Assembly (NCBI GenBank): GCA_035771165.1
Contig: JAWNZC010000319.1
Location: forward strand, 177,501-241,500
DNA from: Paragorgia papillata
Lineage: Eukaryota > Cnidaria > Anthozoa > Scleralcyonacea > Coralliidae
Reading direction: 5' to 3'
DNA: 64,000 nucleotides
The notes beneath the pieces were generated by a model that was not told the origin of the DNA, ran no database searches, and saw only the letters and a program-made list of their open reading frames with translations. Shown here one piece after another: positions 1-10,786 of the stretch (the first letter of the stretch is position 1; each line of letters starts with the position of its first letter). A program made the translations under genes and the position numbers.

Positions 1-31
<31 letters not shown>

Positions 32-46
32 TAGACAGATAGATGT
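1..46. repeat. (GACA/GATA)n microsatellite at window edge
   Basis: The first 46 bases are GACA units followed by GATA units. The array is cut by the window edge. Confidence 0.9.
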
Positions 47-174
47 GTAGGTAAAAGTTTGCGCTTTTGGATTAGAGAAGTAAAATAGTCTGACGTAAAC
101 CAGTATAAAGGTGTTAAAAAAGCGAGAATTTGTGGTAAGACCAGGTTAATTATTTATACATTACTTCTTCGTCA

Positions 175-1346
175 AGGCCTGGCTACACAACACTCTACAT
201 TTTACTCTGATGAAGGGCTCTGCTTGAAACGTCAGTATTTCGTTATCAAAACTATTGTCAGCAGTTTACCATCTTTTCACTTTGCCCTATCGAAAACACC
301 GCCTACACAGCACTCTATTTTTTACTCTGATGAAGGACTCCCTTCAAACGTCAGTATTCCGTTATCAAAACTATTCTCAGCAGTTTACCATCTTTTCACT
401 TTGCTCTATCTAAAACACTGCCTACACAGCACTCTACTTTTTACTCTGATGAAGGGCTCCGCTTGAAACGTCAGTATTTCGTTATCAAAACTAATCTCAG
501 CAGTTTACCATCTTTTCACTTTGCTCTATCTAAAAGACTGCCTACACAGCACTCTACTTTTTACTCTGATGAAGAGCTCTGCTTGAAACGTCAGTATTTC
601 GTTATCAAAACTATTCTCAGCAGTTTACCACATTTTCACTTTGCTCTATCTGAAACACTGCCTACGCAGCACTCTATATTTTACTCAGATGAAGGACTAC
701 GCTTGAAACGTCAGTATTCCGTTATCAAAACTATTCTCAGCAGTTTACCATCTTTTCACTTTGCTCTATTCAAAACACTGCCTACACAACACTCTATATT
801 TTACTCAGATGAAGGGCTCTGCTCGAAACGTCAGTATTTCGTTATCAAAACTATTCCCAGCAGTTACCATCTTTTCACTTTGCTCTATCCAAAACACTGG
901 CAAGGCAACACTCTACATTTTACTCTGATGAAGGGCTCCGCTTGAAATGTCAATATTTCGTTATCAAAACTATTCTCAGCAGTTTACCACATTTTCACTT
1001 TGCTCTATCCAAAACACTGCCTACGTAACACTCTATATTTTACTCAGATGAAGGACTACGCTTGAAACGTCAGTATTCCGTTATCAAAACTATTCTCAGC
1101 AGTTTACCATCTTTTCACTTTGCTCTATTCAAAACACTGCCTACACAACACTCTATATTTTACTCAGATGAAGGGCTCTGCTCGAAACGTCAGTATTTCG
1201 TTATCAAAACTATTCCCAGCAGTTACCATCTTTTCACTTTGCTCTATCCAAAACACTGGCAAGGCAACACTCTACATTTTACTCTGATGAAGGGCTACGC
1301 TGGAAATGTCAGTATTTCGTTACTAAAAATCTCAGCAGTTTACCTC
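175..1346. repeat. 120-bp satellite array, about 10 units, with hammerhead-like core
   Basis: The motif GATGAAG recurs at 209, 329, 448, 568, 688, 808, 927, 1047, 1167 and 1286, a period of 119-120 bp. Each unit has an ACTCTGATGA box (CAGATGA in some), about 12 variable bases, GAAACGTCAGTATTTCGTTA, then a less conserved tail containing CAGCAGTTTACC. Units 5-7 are repeated as units 8-10, a higher-order duplication of about 359 bp. Because the period is a multiple of three, open frames run through it, but I regard these as artefacts. A related satellite lies at 5640-6225 and a lone diverged unit, inverted, at 34680-34800. Confidence 0.9.
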
Positions 1347-1407
1347 AACAGATCGAAAGCTAAACAAAGACACTATAAAGCATTTGTCTATCACTTTTTC
1401 TTGACAG

Positions 1408-1666
1408 GATTAGAAGAGTATTTTCAAAACCATTGCGGTGGAGATATGGCGTGGCTTGATGCACAGAATGTTTTCCCAGCATTGACTGAGGGCTGGGCGT
1501 TGTACAGTGAGAACCCTGTTATGTCAGATGACACTGAAATTTACAGTGATAATGCTATACAAAAATATGGCATGCTCAAATGGCAAGTAAGTTGTAAATT
1601 AAACCTATACATATTATTAAAGATTATACTTATTGTTATACTAATTATATTATACTACTAATTATT

Positions 1667-1698
<32 letters not shown>

Positions 1699-3320
1699 AA
1701 TCATCATCATCATCAACAATATTATTATTATACTAATTATTATTATACTTTTGATTTTTTTAAGATTTGGCGGGCTCTGAGATTGATTATTGATACTGGA
1801 TTGCATCACAGAGGAATGAAGAGGTTAATTGTGGCTTCATTTCTTAGTTTGTCGTTGACTTTGTTGTTTGTGTTATTGTTGTGCTGTTGTTGGTGTTGTT
1901 GTGTTCTCGTTATTGGTGGTGGTGTAGGTGGTTGTCGTGTTGTTATTGGTCGTGTTGTTGTTGGTGTTGGTGGTGGTCGTGTTGTTGTTGGTCGTGTTGT
2001 TGTAGTTGTGAGTGGTGGTCGTGTTGTTGTTGTTGTTGGTGGTGGTGTTGTTGTTGGTCCTGTTGTTGTAGTTGTGGGTGTGGTGTTGTTGTTGTTGGTC
2101 GTGTTGTTGTTGTAGTTGTGGGTGGTGGTCGTGTTGTTGTTGGTGGTGGTGGTGGTGGTCGTGCTGTTGTTGTTGGTCCTGTTGTTGTAGTTGTGGGTGT
2201 GGTGTTGTTGTTGTTGGTCCTGTTGTTGTAGTTGTGGGTGTTGTGTTGTTGTTGTTGGTCGTGTTGTTGTTGTAGTTGTGGGTGGTGGTCGTGTTGTTGG
2301 TGTTGGTGGTGGTGGTGGTCGTGCTGTTGTTGTTGGTCCTGTTGTTGTAGTTGTGGGTGTAGTGTTGTTGTTGTTGGTCGTGTTGTTGTTGTAGTTGTGG
2401 GTGGTGGTCGTGTTGTTGTTGTTGGTGGTGGTGGTGGTCGTGCTGTTGTTGTTGGTCGTGTTGTTGTAGTTGTGGTGTTGTTGTTGTTGGTCGTGTTGTT
2501 GTTGTTGTAGTTGTGGGTGGTGGTGGTCGTGTTGTTGTAGTTGTGGGTGGTAGTGGTCGTGCTGTTGTTGTTGGTCCTGTTGTTGTAGTTGTGGGTGTGG
2601 TGTTGTTGTTGTTGGTCGTGTTGTTGTAGTTGTGGGTGGTGGTGGTCGTGTTGTTGTAGTTGTGGGTGGTAGTGGTCGTGGTGTTGTTGTTGGTGGTGGT
2701 CGTGTTGTTGTTGGTGGGTGGGGATGGTGGTGGTGTTGGTCGTAGTCGTGTTGCTGTTGGCGTTAGTGTTAGCGTTGACGTAAGTGTTGGTGTTGGACCG
2801 TTGGTGTTAGTATTCGTTGTTCATTTTCACGATCAAAACTAAAACGTCTTAACTTTATCCTAATATTCTAAAAACAACTTTCTCATTTGTAATCTAACCA
2901 AACCTTCTCCCACACAACAGAAGCGAGGCGGCGTCCCTGTTTCAAGACTACGCCTGGGACAACACAGATTTTGCCGTCAAAGAACTAACACGGTACCAGA
3001 GCTGCCCTGGCCAAGCGACTTCTTACATGCTCGGTCGGCTAACGATCGTAGAACTACGAAGAAAAGCCGAACAGGAACTCGGCGACATGTTTGATTTAAA
3101 AGACTTTCATTACCACGTCCTATCGCAAGGTAACTCGCCGCTGTCATTCTTACGGAAGTACATCGAGAAATACATTGAATGTATTAAAAACAATTCAATT
3201 ACGAGCTTCTGTGAGACTATTGTCCACTCGCAAAGCGTACGAGAAGAATTCAGCGGAGGATATCAGAGGAACATTAAGAAATCCATTTTTTCACGACCAC
3301 GACCAAGACACTATCCGTAA
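1408..3320 (+). CDS. DUF885-family protein, last three exons (5' part outside or not found)
   Basis: Three exons join in phase: 1408-1586, 1765-1823 and 2921-3320 (stop TAA). The acceptors are TTGACAG, TTTTTAAG and CACAACAG; the donors are CAA|GTAAGT and AAGAG|GTTAAT. The joined product reads LEEYFQNHCGGDMAWLDAQN, then FPALTEGWALYSEN, IWRALRLIIDTGLHHRGMKR, SEAASLFQDYAWDNTDF, SCPGQATSYMLGRLTIVELR and KAEQELGDMFDLKDFHYHVL. The order TEGWALY, then R-A-x-R-L-x-x-DTGLH, then PGQA-x-xYM-x-G, then LR-x-KAE is the signature of the C-terminal half of DUF885 proteins. These resemble a predicted zinc metallopeptidase/hydrolase fold, but their substrates are poorly known. The tail from about 3175 to the stop (Ser/Lys-rich, ending RPRPRHYP) is less conserved. 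A satellite array lies directly upstream and a trinucleotide array fills the second intron. A possible polyadenylation signal AATAAA is at 3895-3900, beyond an inserted element. Family assignment is firm; function is not. Confidence 0.85.
1669..1718. repeat. (ATC)n microsatellite in DUF885 intron
   Basis: A run of TCA trinucleotides with one interruption, followed by ATT-rich sequence up to the next exon. Confidence 0.9.
1868..2770. repeat. (GTT/GGT/GTC)n imperfect trinucleotide array in DUF885 intron
   Basis: About 900 bp of GTTGTT, GGTGGT and GTCGTG trinucleotide-derived repeats with a longer-order block of about 120 bp (GTTGGTCCTGTTGTTGTAGT recurs). It occupies most of the intron between the exons ending at 1823 and starting at 2921. 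Open frames here encode only poly-Val/Gly/Cys and are not genes. Confidence 0.9.
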
Positions 3321-3328
3321 AGAGTTTA

Positions 3329-3870
3329 CAGGCCTGTTGACATGAGAACGAGTTATTTCAGGGAGTAACTCGGGGGCTAGGGTTAAAGTTGGTTCTGTTT
3401 CACCTGATAAAACACAACTACCGAGTGGCCCCCGAGATAACCCTAGCTTCATGTGAACGCTTCAACCCGAGTTATCCCAGGTAGGAGGTGGGATAACTCT
3501 GGTCCTAGGGTTACCCTATCACTCAGACCGAGTTACCATCACCCCCCCCCCCCTCCCCGAGATAACCCTAGCTTCATGTAAACGCTTCACCTCGAGTTAT
3601 CCCTGGTAACAATAGAGCTACACCGGTTGATGTACGCATGCGTAATTACACAAGAGTTGGTCCCACTCCCCGAGATAACTCAGGTGAAAGCGTTCACATG
3701 GAGGCAGGATAACTCTGGCCTTAGGGTCACCCTATCAGAGCGAGTTATATATCCCCCCCCCCCCCGAGTTATCTCGGTCTCATGTGAACGGTTTACTTAC
3801 ATCAAGATGTCACGGGGGGAGGGATAACCATACCCCCGAGATAACTCGCCTCGTGTAAACAGTCCCTAAT
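3329..3870. mobile_element. Inverted-repeat (MITE-like) element rich in GAGTTATC
   Basis: The left end reads AGGCCTGTTGACATGAGAAC and the right end is the imperfect inverse, CGTGTAAACAGTCCCT. Inside, GAGTTATCCC and its complement GGGATAACTC recur many times, with several C-runs. It starts 9 bp after the DUF885 stop codon, so it would form most of that gene's 3' UTR. Related ends (GGG-x-CTGTT ... CGAGTTAC) occur at 12266-12653 and 36515-36897. No clear target duplication is seen. Confidence 0.6.
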
Positions 3871-4027
3871 ATATAATTCGCATGCAGCAAACAAAATAAA
3901 ACATGTTATTGTAAATCAAAAAAGGCATTATAGTATAAAAATTACTGTATAATGACTTGTTCGAGGCAACCGCAAATGAAAAAAATTATATAGCGAGAAT
4001 TTGTGGTAACACAACGTTCATATTTTA

Positions 4028-4161
4028 TTGATTAGCTTTCGACCTATTGACTCAAGCCTTCATCAGAGCAAATGCCAACATCGTGTTGGTTCACGTCATA
4101 TAAACAAAACAACTCGATGTCGATGTGATGAAGGCCTTTGTCAACAAATCAAAAGCTAAGC
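4028..4161. repeat. Foldback repeat with GATGAAGGC/CTTAGC arms
   Basis: The left arm (TTGATTAGCTTTCGACC ... GCCTTCATCAG) is the approximate inverse of the right arm (GTGATGAAGGCC ... AAAAGCTAAGC). The same family forms the hairpin at 7165-7400 and a half-copy at 24416-24515. The next element is inserted in its right tail and duplicates AAGCTAAGC. Confidence 0.65.
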
Positions 4162-4583
4162 CAATCTCGTTCCCAGAGCCCACGTTCGCCACCCGGGAAA
4201 CGAGAGACTCTGGGATAATCCGTTTCAAATCACAGGATTCTTGTTATTCCGGTTGAGGTACGCATGCATAAATATCCGAGCGGAATCTGGATAGTATATA
4301 TGTTCTCCTTGTTTGACTTTTCCCCAAACAAGTCAATGGGGTTGCTGGCGAAGCTCGAATTACAGCATCTACACACATACGGCGAAGATATCGATCGCGG
4401 CAACGTCTTCACTGGAGTCTTGTCGTCCGACATCTTTGTTATTTTGCTTTTATTAATTCAACTTCCGGTCACTTCAGACCAACTCATGCTCACTATTCAG
4501 CAAATAATGTAACGATTTGAAACGGATTATCCCAGAGTCTCTCGTTTCCCGGGTGGGGAACGTGGGCTCTGGGAACGAGATCG
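4162..4583. mobile_element. Terminal-inverted-repeat element, copy 1, 9-bp target duplication
   Basis: The ends are CAATCTCGTTCCCAGAGCCC and its near-perfect inverse GGGCTCTGGGAACGAGATCG, and inverted similarity runs about 60 bp inward. AAGCTAAGC flanks both sides (4153-4161 and 4584-4592), a perfect 9-bp target site duplication. The 422-bp body shows no convincing coding capacity, so it is a non-autonomous element. Nine-base duplications are typical of Mutator-like elements, but the superfamily is not proven. A shorter copy lies at 16424-16633. Confidence 0.85.
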
Positions 4584-5049
4584 AAGCTAAGCAATAAATA
4601 ATGTTTGTCACGATTGGTAAACATTAAAGAAATTAATATAAATATTTACTTACAAAAAATGAACGACAGAAATATCATTTATTTATCTCAAAACTTTCCT
4701 TGGTGCTATATAAGTTTTAGTCAATATTAACTATGAGATTAAATGTAATGTAATCACATTTTTAATTTATTCATTTAAATATCTTTATTCATTTGAACAT
4801 AACTAAAAATATAGAGAATAATACATGGATGCAGGCGCGGAAATGTGACATTTATTTCGAGTGTTGATCAAGATATCTCACTCGTTCGCAAAAAAAATAG
4901 TCCTATTGCCCCACAAACATAGAACAGTAAACTCTAATGCGTTTCATGATAATCGACACATGTGAGATTATCATAAATAATCACATACGTGAGATTATCA
5001 TTTTTATTAGTGGCGGAAACATCATTAAGACACTCTATTTTATGTAATA

Positions 5050-5335
5050 TTTAAAACATAAGCAGCAGTGTTTTATCAGATTTAAAACACGACGCGATAG
5101 CCGAATGTTTTAGATCTGATAAAAAACGTACTGCGAATGTTTTAAATATAGCTTCAAAAACGACCCATTTGGTAAGTTCATTGGCGTAGTAAGTTTGAAA
5201 AATAACGTTGCCTAAGCAGAGAAAATCAAAGCTAAAGTTTATGTAAATCAGGAGGTTTCTTTATCACATATAAAACCACGGACATGGTACTGATTTCCTT
5301 TGTGTTTTCCTCATGAATTATGAGTTTTTGAAATA
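5050..5335 (-). repeat. Dispersed repeat with ATTCATGAGGAAAA end
   Basis: This is the inverse of sequences at 55573-55868 and 62153-62505. Shared blocks are TTTTATCAGAT-TTAAAACAC, a TTCATTGGCGTAGTAAGTTT block, TTATGTAAATCAGGAGGT and CTCATGAATTATGAGTTTTT. A diverged copy is at 39495-39685. I see no coding sequence. Confidence 0.65.
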
Positions 5336-5639
5336 TATATATATATAAACAGAGATGAACTTGTTATTGTAATCCTTCAATACGTAAACTGATGGATTGA
5401 ATGAATAAAACATATTAATTACATGTTTAATTTATTCACTCGGACCACAACTGAATAAACGTGATTAAAACTTTTCGTTGTTTTTATATGTGGATATTAG
5501 AAGCACAATTAACTTTTTAGTTTTAGTTTATTCACCCCCTCTGAACAGACAGTCAAACCGTTAACGACCTGCAAGCTCCACAGGACTTTGCTTATAGAAA
5601 CATCAATATTTAAATATTCTCTAAAATCTCAACAGTTCA

Positions 5640-6225
5640 TCACCTTTAAGATTTTCTATACATCGTAACACACTGCCTACACACCACTCTACTTTTATAT
5701 TACTCCATGATTTACTCTGATGAAGAACTTTGGCTTGAAACGTCAGTATTTCGTTCTCTAAAATCTCAACAGTTCATCACCTTTAAGATTTTCTATACAT
5801 CGTAACACACTGCCTACACTGCCTACACAACACTCTACTTTTATATTACTCCATGATTTACTCTGATGAAGAACTTTGACTTGAAACGTCAGTATTTCGT
5901 TCTCTAAAATCTCAACAGTTCATCACCTTTAAGATTTTCTATACATCGTAACACACTGCCTACACAGCACTCTACTTTTATATTACTCCATGATTTACTC
6001 TGATGAAGCACTTTGACCCAAAACATTAGTATTTCGTTCTCTAAAATCTCAGCAGTTCAACAGCTTTAAGATATTTTAAACATCGTAACACACTGCCTAC
6101 ACAGTACTCTACTTTTATATTACTCCATGATTTACTCTGACGAAAGACTTTTGCTTGAAATGTCAGTATTTCATTCTTTAAAATCTTAGCAGTTTACCAC
6201 CTTTAAGATTTTCTATACGTTACAA
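5640..6225. repeat. Second satellite, about 138-bp units x4, same core as the 120-bp array
   Basis: Four units carry GATTTACTCTGATGAAG (or CTGACGAAAG) at about 5710, 5850, 5990 and 6130, each followed by CTTGAAACGTCAGTATTTCG or a decayed form, then TCTAAAATCTCAACAGTTCA. Core and spacing match the array at 175-1346, while the unit bodies differ in length and sequence. Confidence 0.85.
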
Positions 6226-6640
6226 AATTATTACTATTTGAAATGTAACAATTTGGAACAAGTTTATTCGAATTTGTTACAAATTAGAATGTACCAATTA
6301 GAGACAAATTAATCCGACGATTCCAATTCAATTTCGGTTTCTCTCGACCGTCCTAACGACCCAGCTGTGTGAGGGAATCTTTTAATCCGTATTGTCACAT
6401 CTTGATAAGATTATCATGAATTTTTTAATCATCTCTTTTGCAAGTAATTTATTTTTCCGCCAGAGATTTGATCTATGCCATCATTACATTCATAAAATAT
6501 AACCTTTAATATATCCACCAGAGTTCTTTCCAATTATACTTACTCCGCGCTACTCATTTTTATCTTAGCGATTCCAAGTATAGAAGTTCAATATATTTTT
6601 CAATTCATATATACATGTCGTAACACTTAACCCTTTACTG

Positions 6641-7143
6641 TAGAGGTGAGTCGATCATCGGCGAAACATCGGCAGAGCCGATTAACGGCTAGTTTTTCTC
6701 ACAATCGGCCATCGGCCGATTGTCTTTCACCATCGGATCGGCTGTCTCGTGACTCTCGTCCTCGTATTTCTGCTCTCTCGTCCTCGTTGATCATAGCCTG
6801 TGTACAGCCGCAACTCTCCCGTCAAAATCGGGGAGCGAGCGTCTGTGGTATGGCGTATCGTATACTTCAATTCTTCACCTTGTTTGGCATTTTTGCGCTT
6901 GTTGAGTTGTTGACACAAAAATATTTTAAATAAAGGAAACACTGCTGACTACTTGACTGTTTTCTGTTTGTTTTGTTGCGCTCAAAATACGAGAATTAGC
7001 TTGATGACTTCCTCTCATTGCGAAACTTGAGATGAATAAAACGACAAAACGGGAGCACTGAGCATCAGGTTAGCAAACATCGGTTTTGCCGATTAATCGG
7101 CCGATGGTGGGGAAATATCGGCTCTTAACAATCGGTATCTCTA
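6641..7143. mobile_element. hAT-like non-autonomous element
   Basis: The ends are TAGAGGTGAGTCGAT and ATCGGTATCTCTA, inverted. The flanks CTTTACTG (6633-6640) and CTTTTCTG (7144-7151) match at 7 of 8 positions, fitting an aged 8-bp duplication. Both subterminal regions are packed with CCGAT/ATCGG motifs. Short open frames inside do not resemble a transposase. Confidence 0.65.
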
Positions 7144-7164
7144 CTTTTCTGCTTAACTAAATTT

Positions 7165-7400
7165 TTAAAAAATTAAATCTTTGAACGTTTTCATGGCGAT
7201 AATGTAATATAAATACGTTTTGTGGAAACACCACGTAAAATATTTCTTTGCTAAGCTTTCGGCCTGTTGACTCAGGCCTTCATCAGAACAATGACAACAA
7301 GCTGTTGTCATTGCTCTGAGGCCTCTGATGAAGGCCTGAGTCAACATGCCGGAAGCTTAGCAATGAAATATTTTACGGGGTGTTTCCACAAAACTTATTT
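7165..7400. repeat. Foldback repeat with CTGATGA ... GGCCGAAAGC arms
   Basis: Two inverted arms each contain CTGATGAAGGCCTGAGTCAA followed by CAGGCCGAAAGCTTAGC (right arm: CATGCCGGAAGCTTAGC), separated by GACAACAAGCTGTTGTC. The outer parts share the block GTTTTGTGGAAACACC. A half-copy is at 24416-24515. The arm can fold as GGCCTG-loop-CAGGCC. Confidence 0.75.
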
Positions 7401-7412
7401 ATAAAAATCTCT

Positions 7413-7491
7413 AAGTTCCAAAGCGGGACTCGAATCCATGACCTTCTGATCGCCTGTGAGACGCTCTAACCATTGAGCTATACTGGGGCTC
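7413..7491 (-). repeat. Degenerate tRNA-like sequence (SINE head or tRNA pseudogene)
   Basis: On the minus strand an A-box-like TAGCTCAATGGTTAGAGCG is followed 28 bases later by a B-box-like GATTCGAGTCC. The D-stem GCTC/GAGC is perfect, but the anticodon loop lacks U33 and the acceptor stem pairs only about 5 of 7, so a working tRNA is unlikely. Promoter boxes of this kind head tRNA-derived SINEs. Confidence 0.6.
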
Positions 7492-7499
7492 AGATGATT

Positions 7500-9567
7500 T
7501 GAACGTAGGTTGAGTTTAATGTATGACATTATATACTGCCTTTTTACCCAATAAACAGAGTTCTCATTTCCGAGCTAGCACAAATCTCTTCTTAATGCAT
7601 GCTAACATTCAACTGGCAAAAACTAGTCTTTTCTATTGTATAAAACTTAAAGTCGCAAAAAAACTGCTCAAAATTCCGATAAAAGTTTGTAGAAACGGTG
7701 AAAAATTAAAATGTCAGTAGGTGACCAATATATATTGAATATACTCAGCGTAAAGCCAGGCGACGTTTTTCACGTGAAGCGACTTTTTCTTTTGTCTCAT
7801 GAGCTCTGAGCCGGAACTAATCAGAAATCTATTGAATCCGAACAACAAAAGCATGGAAAACCGGCTTTAAGGGGTCTTATAAAAACGATGAAAAAGAAGA
7901 AAAAAAACGAGTCGGGAAGAACATCGATTTTAATTTTGTCAATCAGCTTCTTGTTGACAATTTTTTTTGGAGAGATACAATCTGTGTCATTATGAAATTC
8001 ATTAAATATGACACTTTGAGAAGTATTCAGGCCGTATTGATCTTATCTTTGGCGCGTTCGAAAAAATGATCGTTAGGACCCTTTGGATTGCGTTTTATTT
8101 CGTGGTCAGTGTTTTCTATAGTCGTGTGGGTTTCTCGGTCGGATTTCTCGTGGAAATTGATCGGCTATAACTGCGAACTAAATACCCCCCAGTAGCGGCA
8201 ATTATTATTGGAAATTACAATAAACGCGTGATCAAAAACACACCTGTTCACCCAATGACGACAATGAATGCTTATCAAACATAATTCGTTTGCACAAGAA
8301 AGCGTTGGACCGTAAACAATGAGAACTTTTAATGAATGAACTCATCTCGTATTCTTCGCTCTTTTAATCTAATTTCAAGCGAGCTTTCAGATTTCTCTAT
8401 TTTGGTGGCATACCAGGAGAATAAAAGCCTGTTTTCAATGCAACGTTTTTCTTTGTCGGAACATAACTATAGTGATCTTATAAGACCAAAGAAGACACTA
8501 CGTTTCGGTATGTACAGTTGAAGGAGAAAACGAGCTTAAACGTACTTGGATGTTTAAACGTTCCCCAAGTTAGAAATTTCCCCAGTCTTAATCAAAACAA
8601 TTACGGCTCTTCCCTTTCAGCAGAATATTTAAAAGATAAAAAGATATAAGATTTGTAACAATTTTAGTTTTCAATTCAAAAGAAAAACTTTCAAATAAAC
8701 CCTCCGCGGGTATAGAATGAAACTTTAGAATGAGAAAATAATTATAAATAAAATATTATAATCCATATCTAAAGCACTTCAAAAAAACAAAAAAGAAAAA
8801 AAAACACGTTTTCTTTAGCTGATTTTTCACAAAAGTTGTCTATAGTACGATATTTAGAAAAGGAAAAAACATACTCTGTGTTTTTGTAGAATTAGAGAAA
8901 TACTGATGGAAGTTTGAAACTGAAGTTGATGCAGAAAGACGATTGTTTCAAAAGCGTTCTCGAGTTCTTCCAAACCGCGCTATGTATAATAAGTTTGCAT
9001 TGCAGCACCGTAAGTAGGCAATATTTGGCCTTTAGTGCCATTGTTAATTGATTTCTTAGCGTCATCAATTTCTTAATCTAAAGACTCTGAACGGATTATT
9101 TCGTAAACACGTTTTTAAATATGAATGGCAATATTGGTCCAAGTCTGCGAACAAGCAGAAGCCAATATCTTTAAGCTTAGCGGTGTATATATACCTAACG
9201 TTACTTATGTATTTTCCACTTTTAGGACATCAAAGAGTGCGACCGGTGACGAAGTCGAGAGAGTTTAAAAAAAAAGACACATTTTCAGTGCCAAGTTCGT
9301 AATCAGATTTTACGAAGGAAGTGAAGAAATTGACCCGAATGAAACTTGTCACAAACCAGCTGTTTACATGCCAATTGTGAACTTTACCTTGTAATCCACT
9401 TTCCCAGAACCAATCAAAATGTATCTTATGTTGAATAATTCAATCGAGTGTCGTAATTTATACATCGAATCCATTCGCGTAGCCTCATTAGGTCACTCGC
9501 AAGCGGATAGCAAACATAGAATCGTGTGGAAACAGAAATCGAAGTTCTTTCTCGTTCAAGTTGCGCG
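7500..9567. other. Intergenic region upstream of the GPCR, no gene recognised
   Basis: AT-rich sequence without recognisable coding exons, tandem repeats or element ends on either strand. It presumably contains the GPCR promoter and 5' UTR; I cannot assign a TATA box or start site with confidence. Confidence 0.5.
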
Positions 9568-10695
9568 ATGAATAATACGACTTGGGTTGACAATAGAAGC
9601 TGGCCTAACCTAACTCATAGTAGGAATCCAGCACCGATGACCTTCGATCATTTCTCGGGAACAGTCGAGCTTTACAAAGTTCTCTTCGCCATAATTGACG
9701 GTATGGGTATTATTGGAAATATTCTCGTTATTTCAACCATCTTTCTCAATCCGAACATGAGGTCAACTATTTACTACTTGCTCGCAAACTTGGCTTTCTC
9801 CGACCTGATGTTCGCCATTCTCGCTCCGTTTCATATCACGGTGCTTGTCAATAACTATAACTGGGGCTTCGGTGCCGTCTTCTGCAAAGTCTATTATTTC
9901 ATCTTTCGTTCCTTCTACAGCTTCTCCGTCATCAACCTAATCCTTATCACCGTTGAGCGTTTCCTAGCAACGCGTTATCCACTCTCGTTCCGCGCTAATC
10001 CCAAACGAACACTTGCGCTAATCATCATCACTTGGGTCCTCAGCTTCATCATGACCTCTCCGTTCCTCTCCATCATGACACACATCAACCATGGCAAAGA
10101 CAAGGCCTATTGCTACCAGAAATGGCCGAGTAAGCTCGCCTCTAGGGCGTACTATACATTTATCTACGTCACTCTCTACTTCATCCCACTCGCACTCATG
10201 GCCTTCATGTACGCCCTAATATCGATGACCCTCCGCAAGCAACCGCTGGCTATCTTCGCCGACAAGAACGAGGCGCAGCAAAAACAGTTCAACGCTCGTA
10301 AGAGAATGTCTTTCCTCGTGATTGTCATCGTCATCGCATTCTTCATTTGTTGGTCTCCGTGGAATATCATTGAATTCGTGGAGAACGCGCGGGACAATCC
10401 TTGGGATAACCCAAAAGTACTCCCCACGGTGAAGAACTACGCTGTGCTTGGTACCATTCTCAGCTCGGCCGTCAATCCCATTCTCTTCAGCTTCATGTCG
10501 TTTGAATTCCGCACCGGATTCCGCTTCGTCTTCGTGCGCATTTCGTCGTGGTATCGGCTCCGACGAGGATCAAGCGACGAGTCTCCGACCGGCTCGAGTC
10601 AACGCACGGGCAACATGGATTTGTCAAGAAGGTCGATGAAAAGAAATAATAGCAATGGCGAAGCTAATCGTGCTGAAGCGAAAGCACTTGTGTAG
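9568..10695 (+). CDS. Class A (rhodopsin-family) GPCR, neuropeptide-receptor-like, single exon
   Basis: A 375-residue intact seven-transmembrane receptor without introns. I start at the ATG at 9568, which gives an extracellular N-terminus with several N-x-S/T sites (NNTT, NRS, NLT); the frame stays open 14 codons upstream but has no earlier ATG. Class A landmarks are all present: GNILV in TM1 (about residue 50), LANLAFSD in TM2, the TM3 Cys then ERF in place of DRY, TM4 Trp, an extracellular-loop-2 Cys (KAYCYQKW), TM5 Pro, FFICWSPW in TM6 (about 258-265) and SAVNPILF in TM7 (NPxxF instead of NPxxY), followed by an amphipathic helix 8 (FEFRTGFRFVF). There is no retinal Lys in TM7, so it is not an opsin. 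The Ser/Arg-rich C-tail offers phosphorylation sites. The ligand is unknown; peptide receptors are the closest general match. An inverted-repeat element starts 91 bp after the stop and supplies AATAAA at about 10799. Confidence 0.9.
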   Translation: MNNTTWVDNRSWPNLTHSRNPAPMTFDHFSGTVELYKVLFAIIDGMGIIGNILVISTIFLNPNMRSTIYYLLANLAFSDLMFAILAPFHITVLVNNYNWGFGAVFCKVYYFIFRSFYSFSVINLILITVERFLATRYPLSFRANPKRTLALIIITWVLSFIMTSPFLSIMTHINHGKDKAYCYQKWPSKLASRAYYTFIYVTLYFIPLALMAFMYALISMTLRKQPLAIFADKNEAQQKQFNARKRMSFLVIVIVIAFFICWSPWNIIEFVENARDNPWDNPKVLPTVKNYAVLGTILSSAVNPILFSFMSFEFRTGFRFVFVRISSWYRLRRGSSDESPTGSSQRTGNMDLSRRSMKRNNSNGEANRAEAKALV

Positions 10696-10786
10696 GTGAC
10701 GGGAAAGGACAAATATTATTAACGCTAATCCGCTGAATGTTTGTTAATAAGCTGACAATATACAGTTAAAAGACCGCATGACTTTA

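Noticed and set aside
463..1661. Open frames running through the 120-bp satellite into the DUF885 exon
   Set aside because: The repeat period is about a multiple of three, so frames stay open; the true exon starts after the acceptor at 1407. The repeated peptide is a satellite artefact.
9526..9567. Extension of the GPCR upstream to 9526
   Set aside because: The frame begins with GTG, not ATG, there; the first ATG is at 9568 and gives a sensible glycosylated N-terminus.
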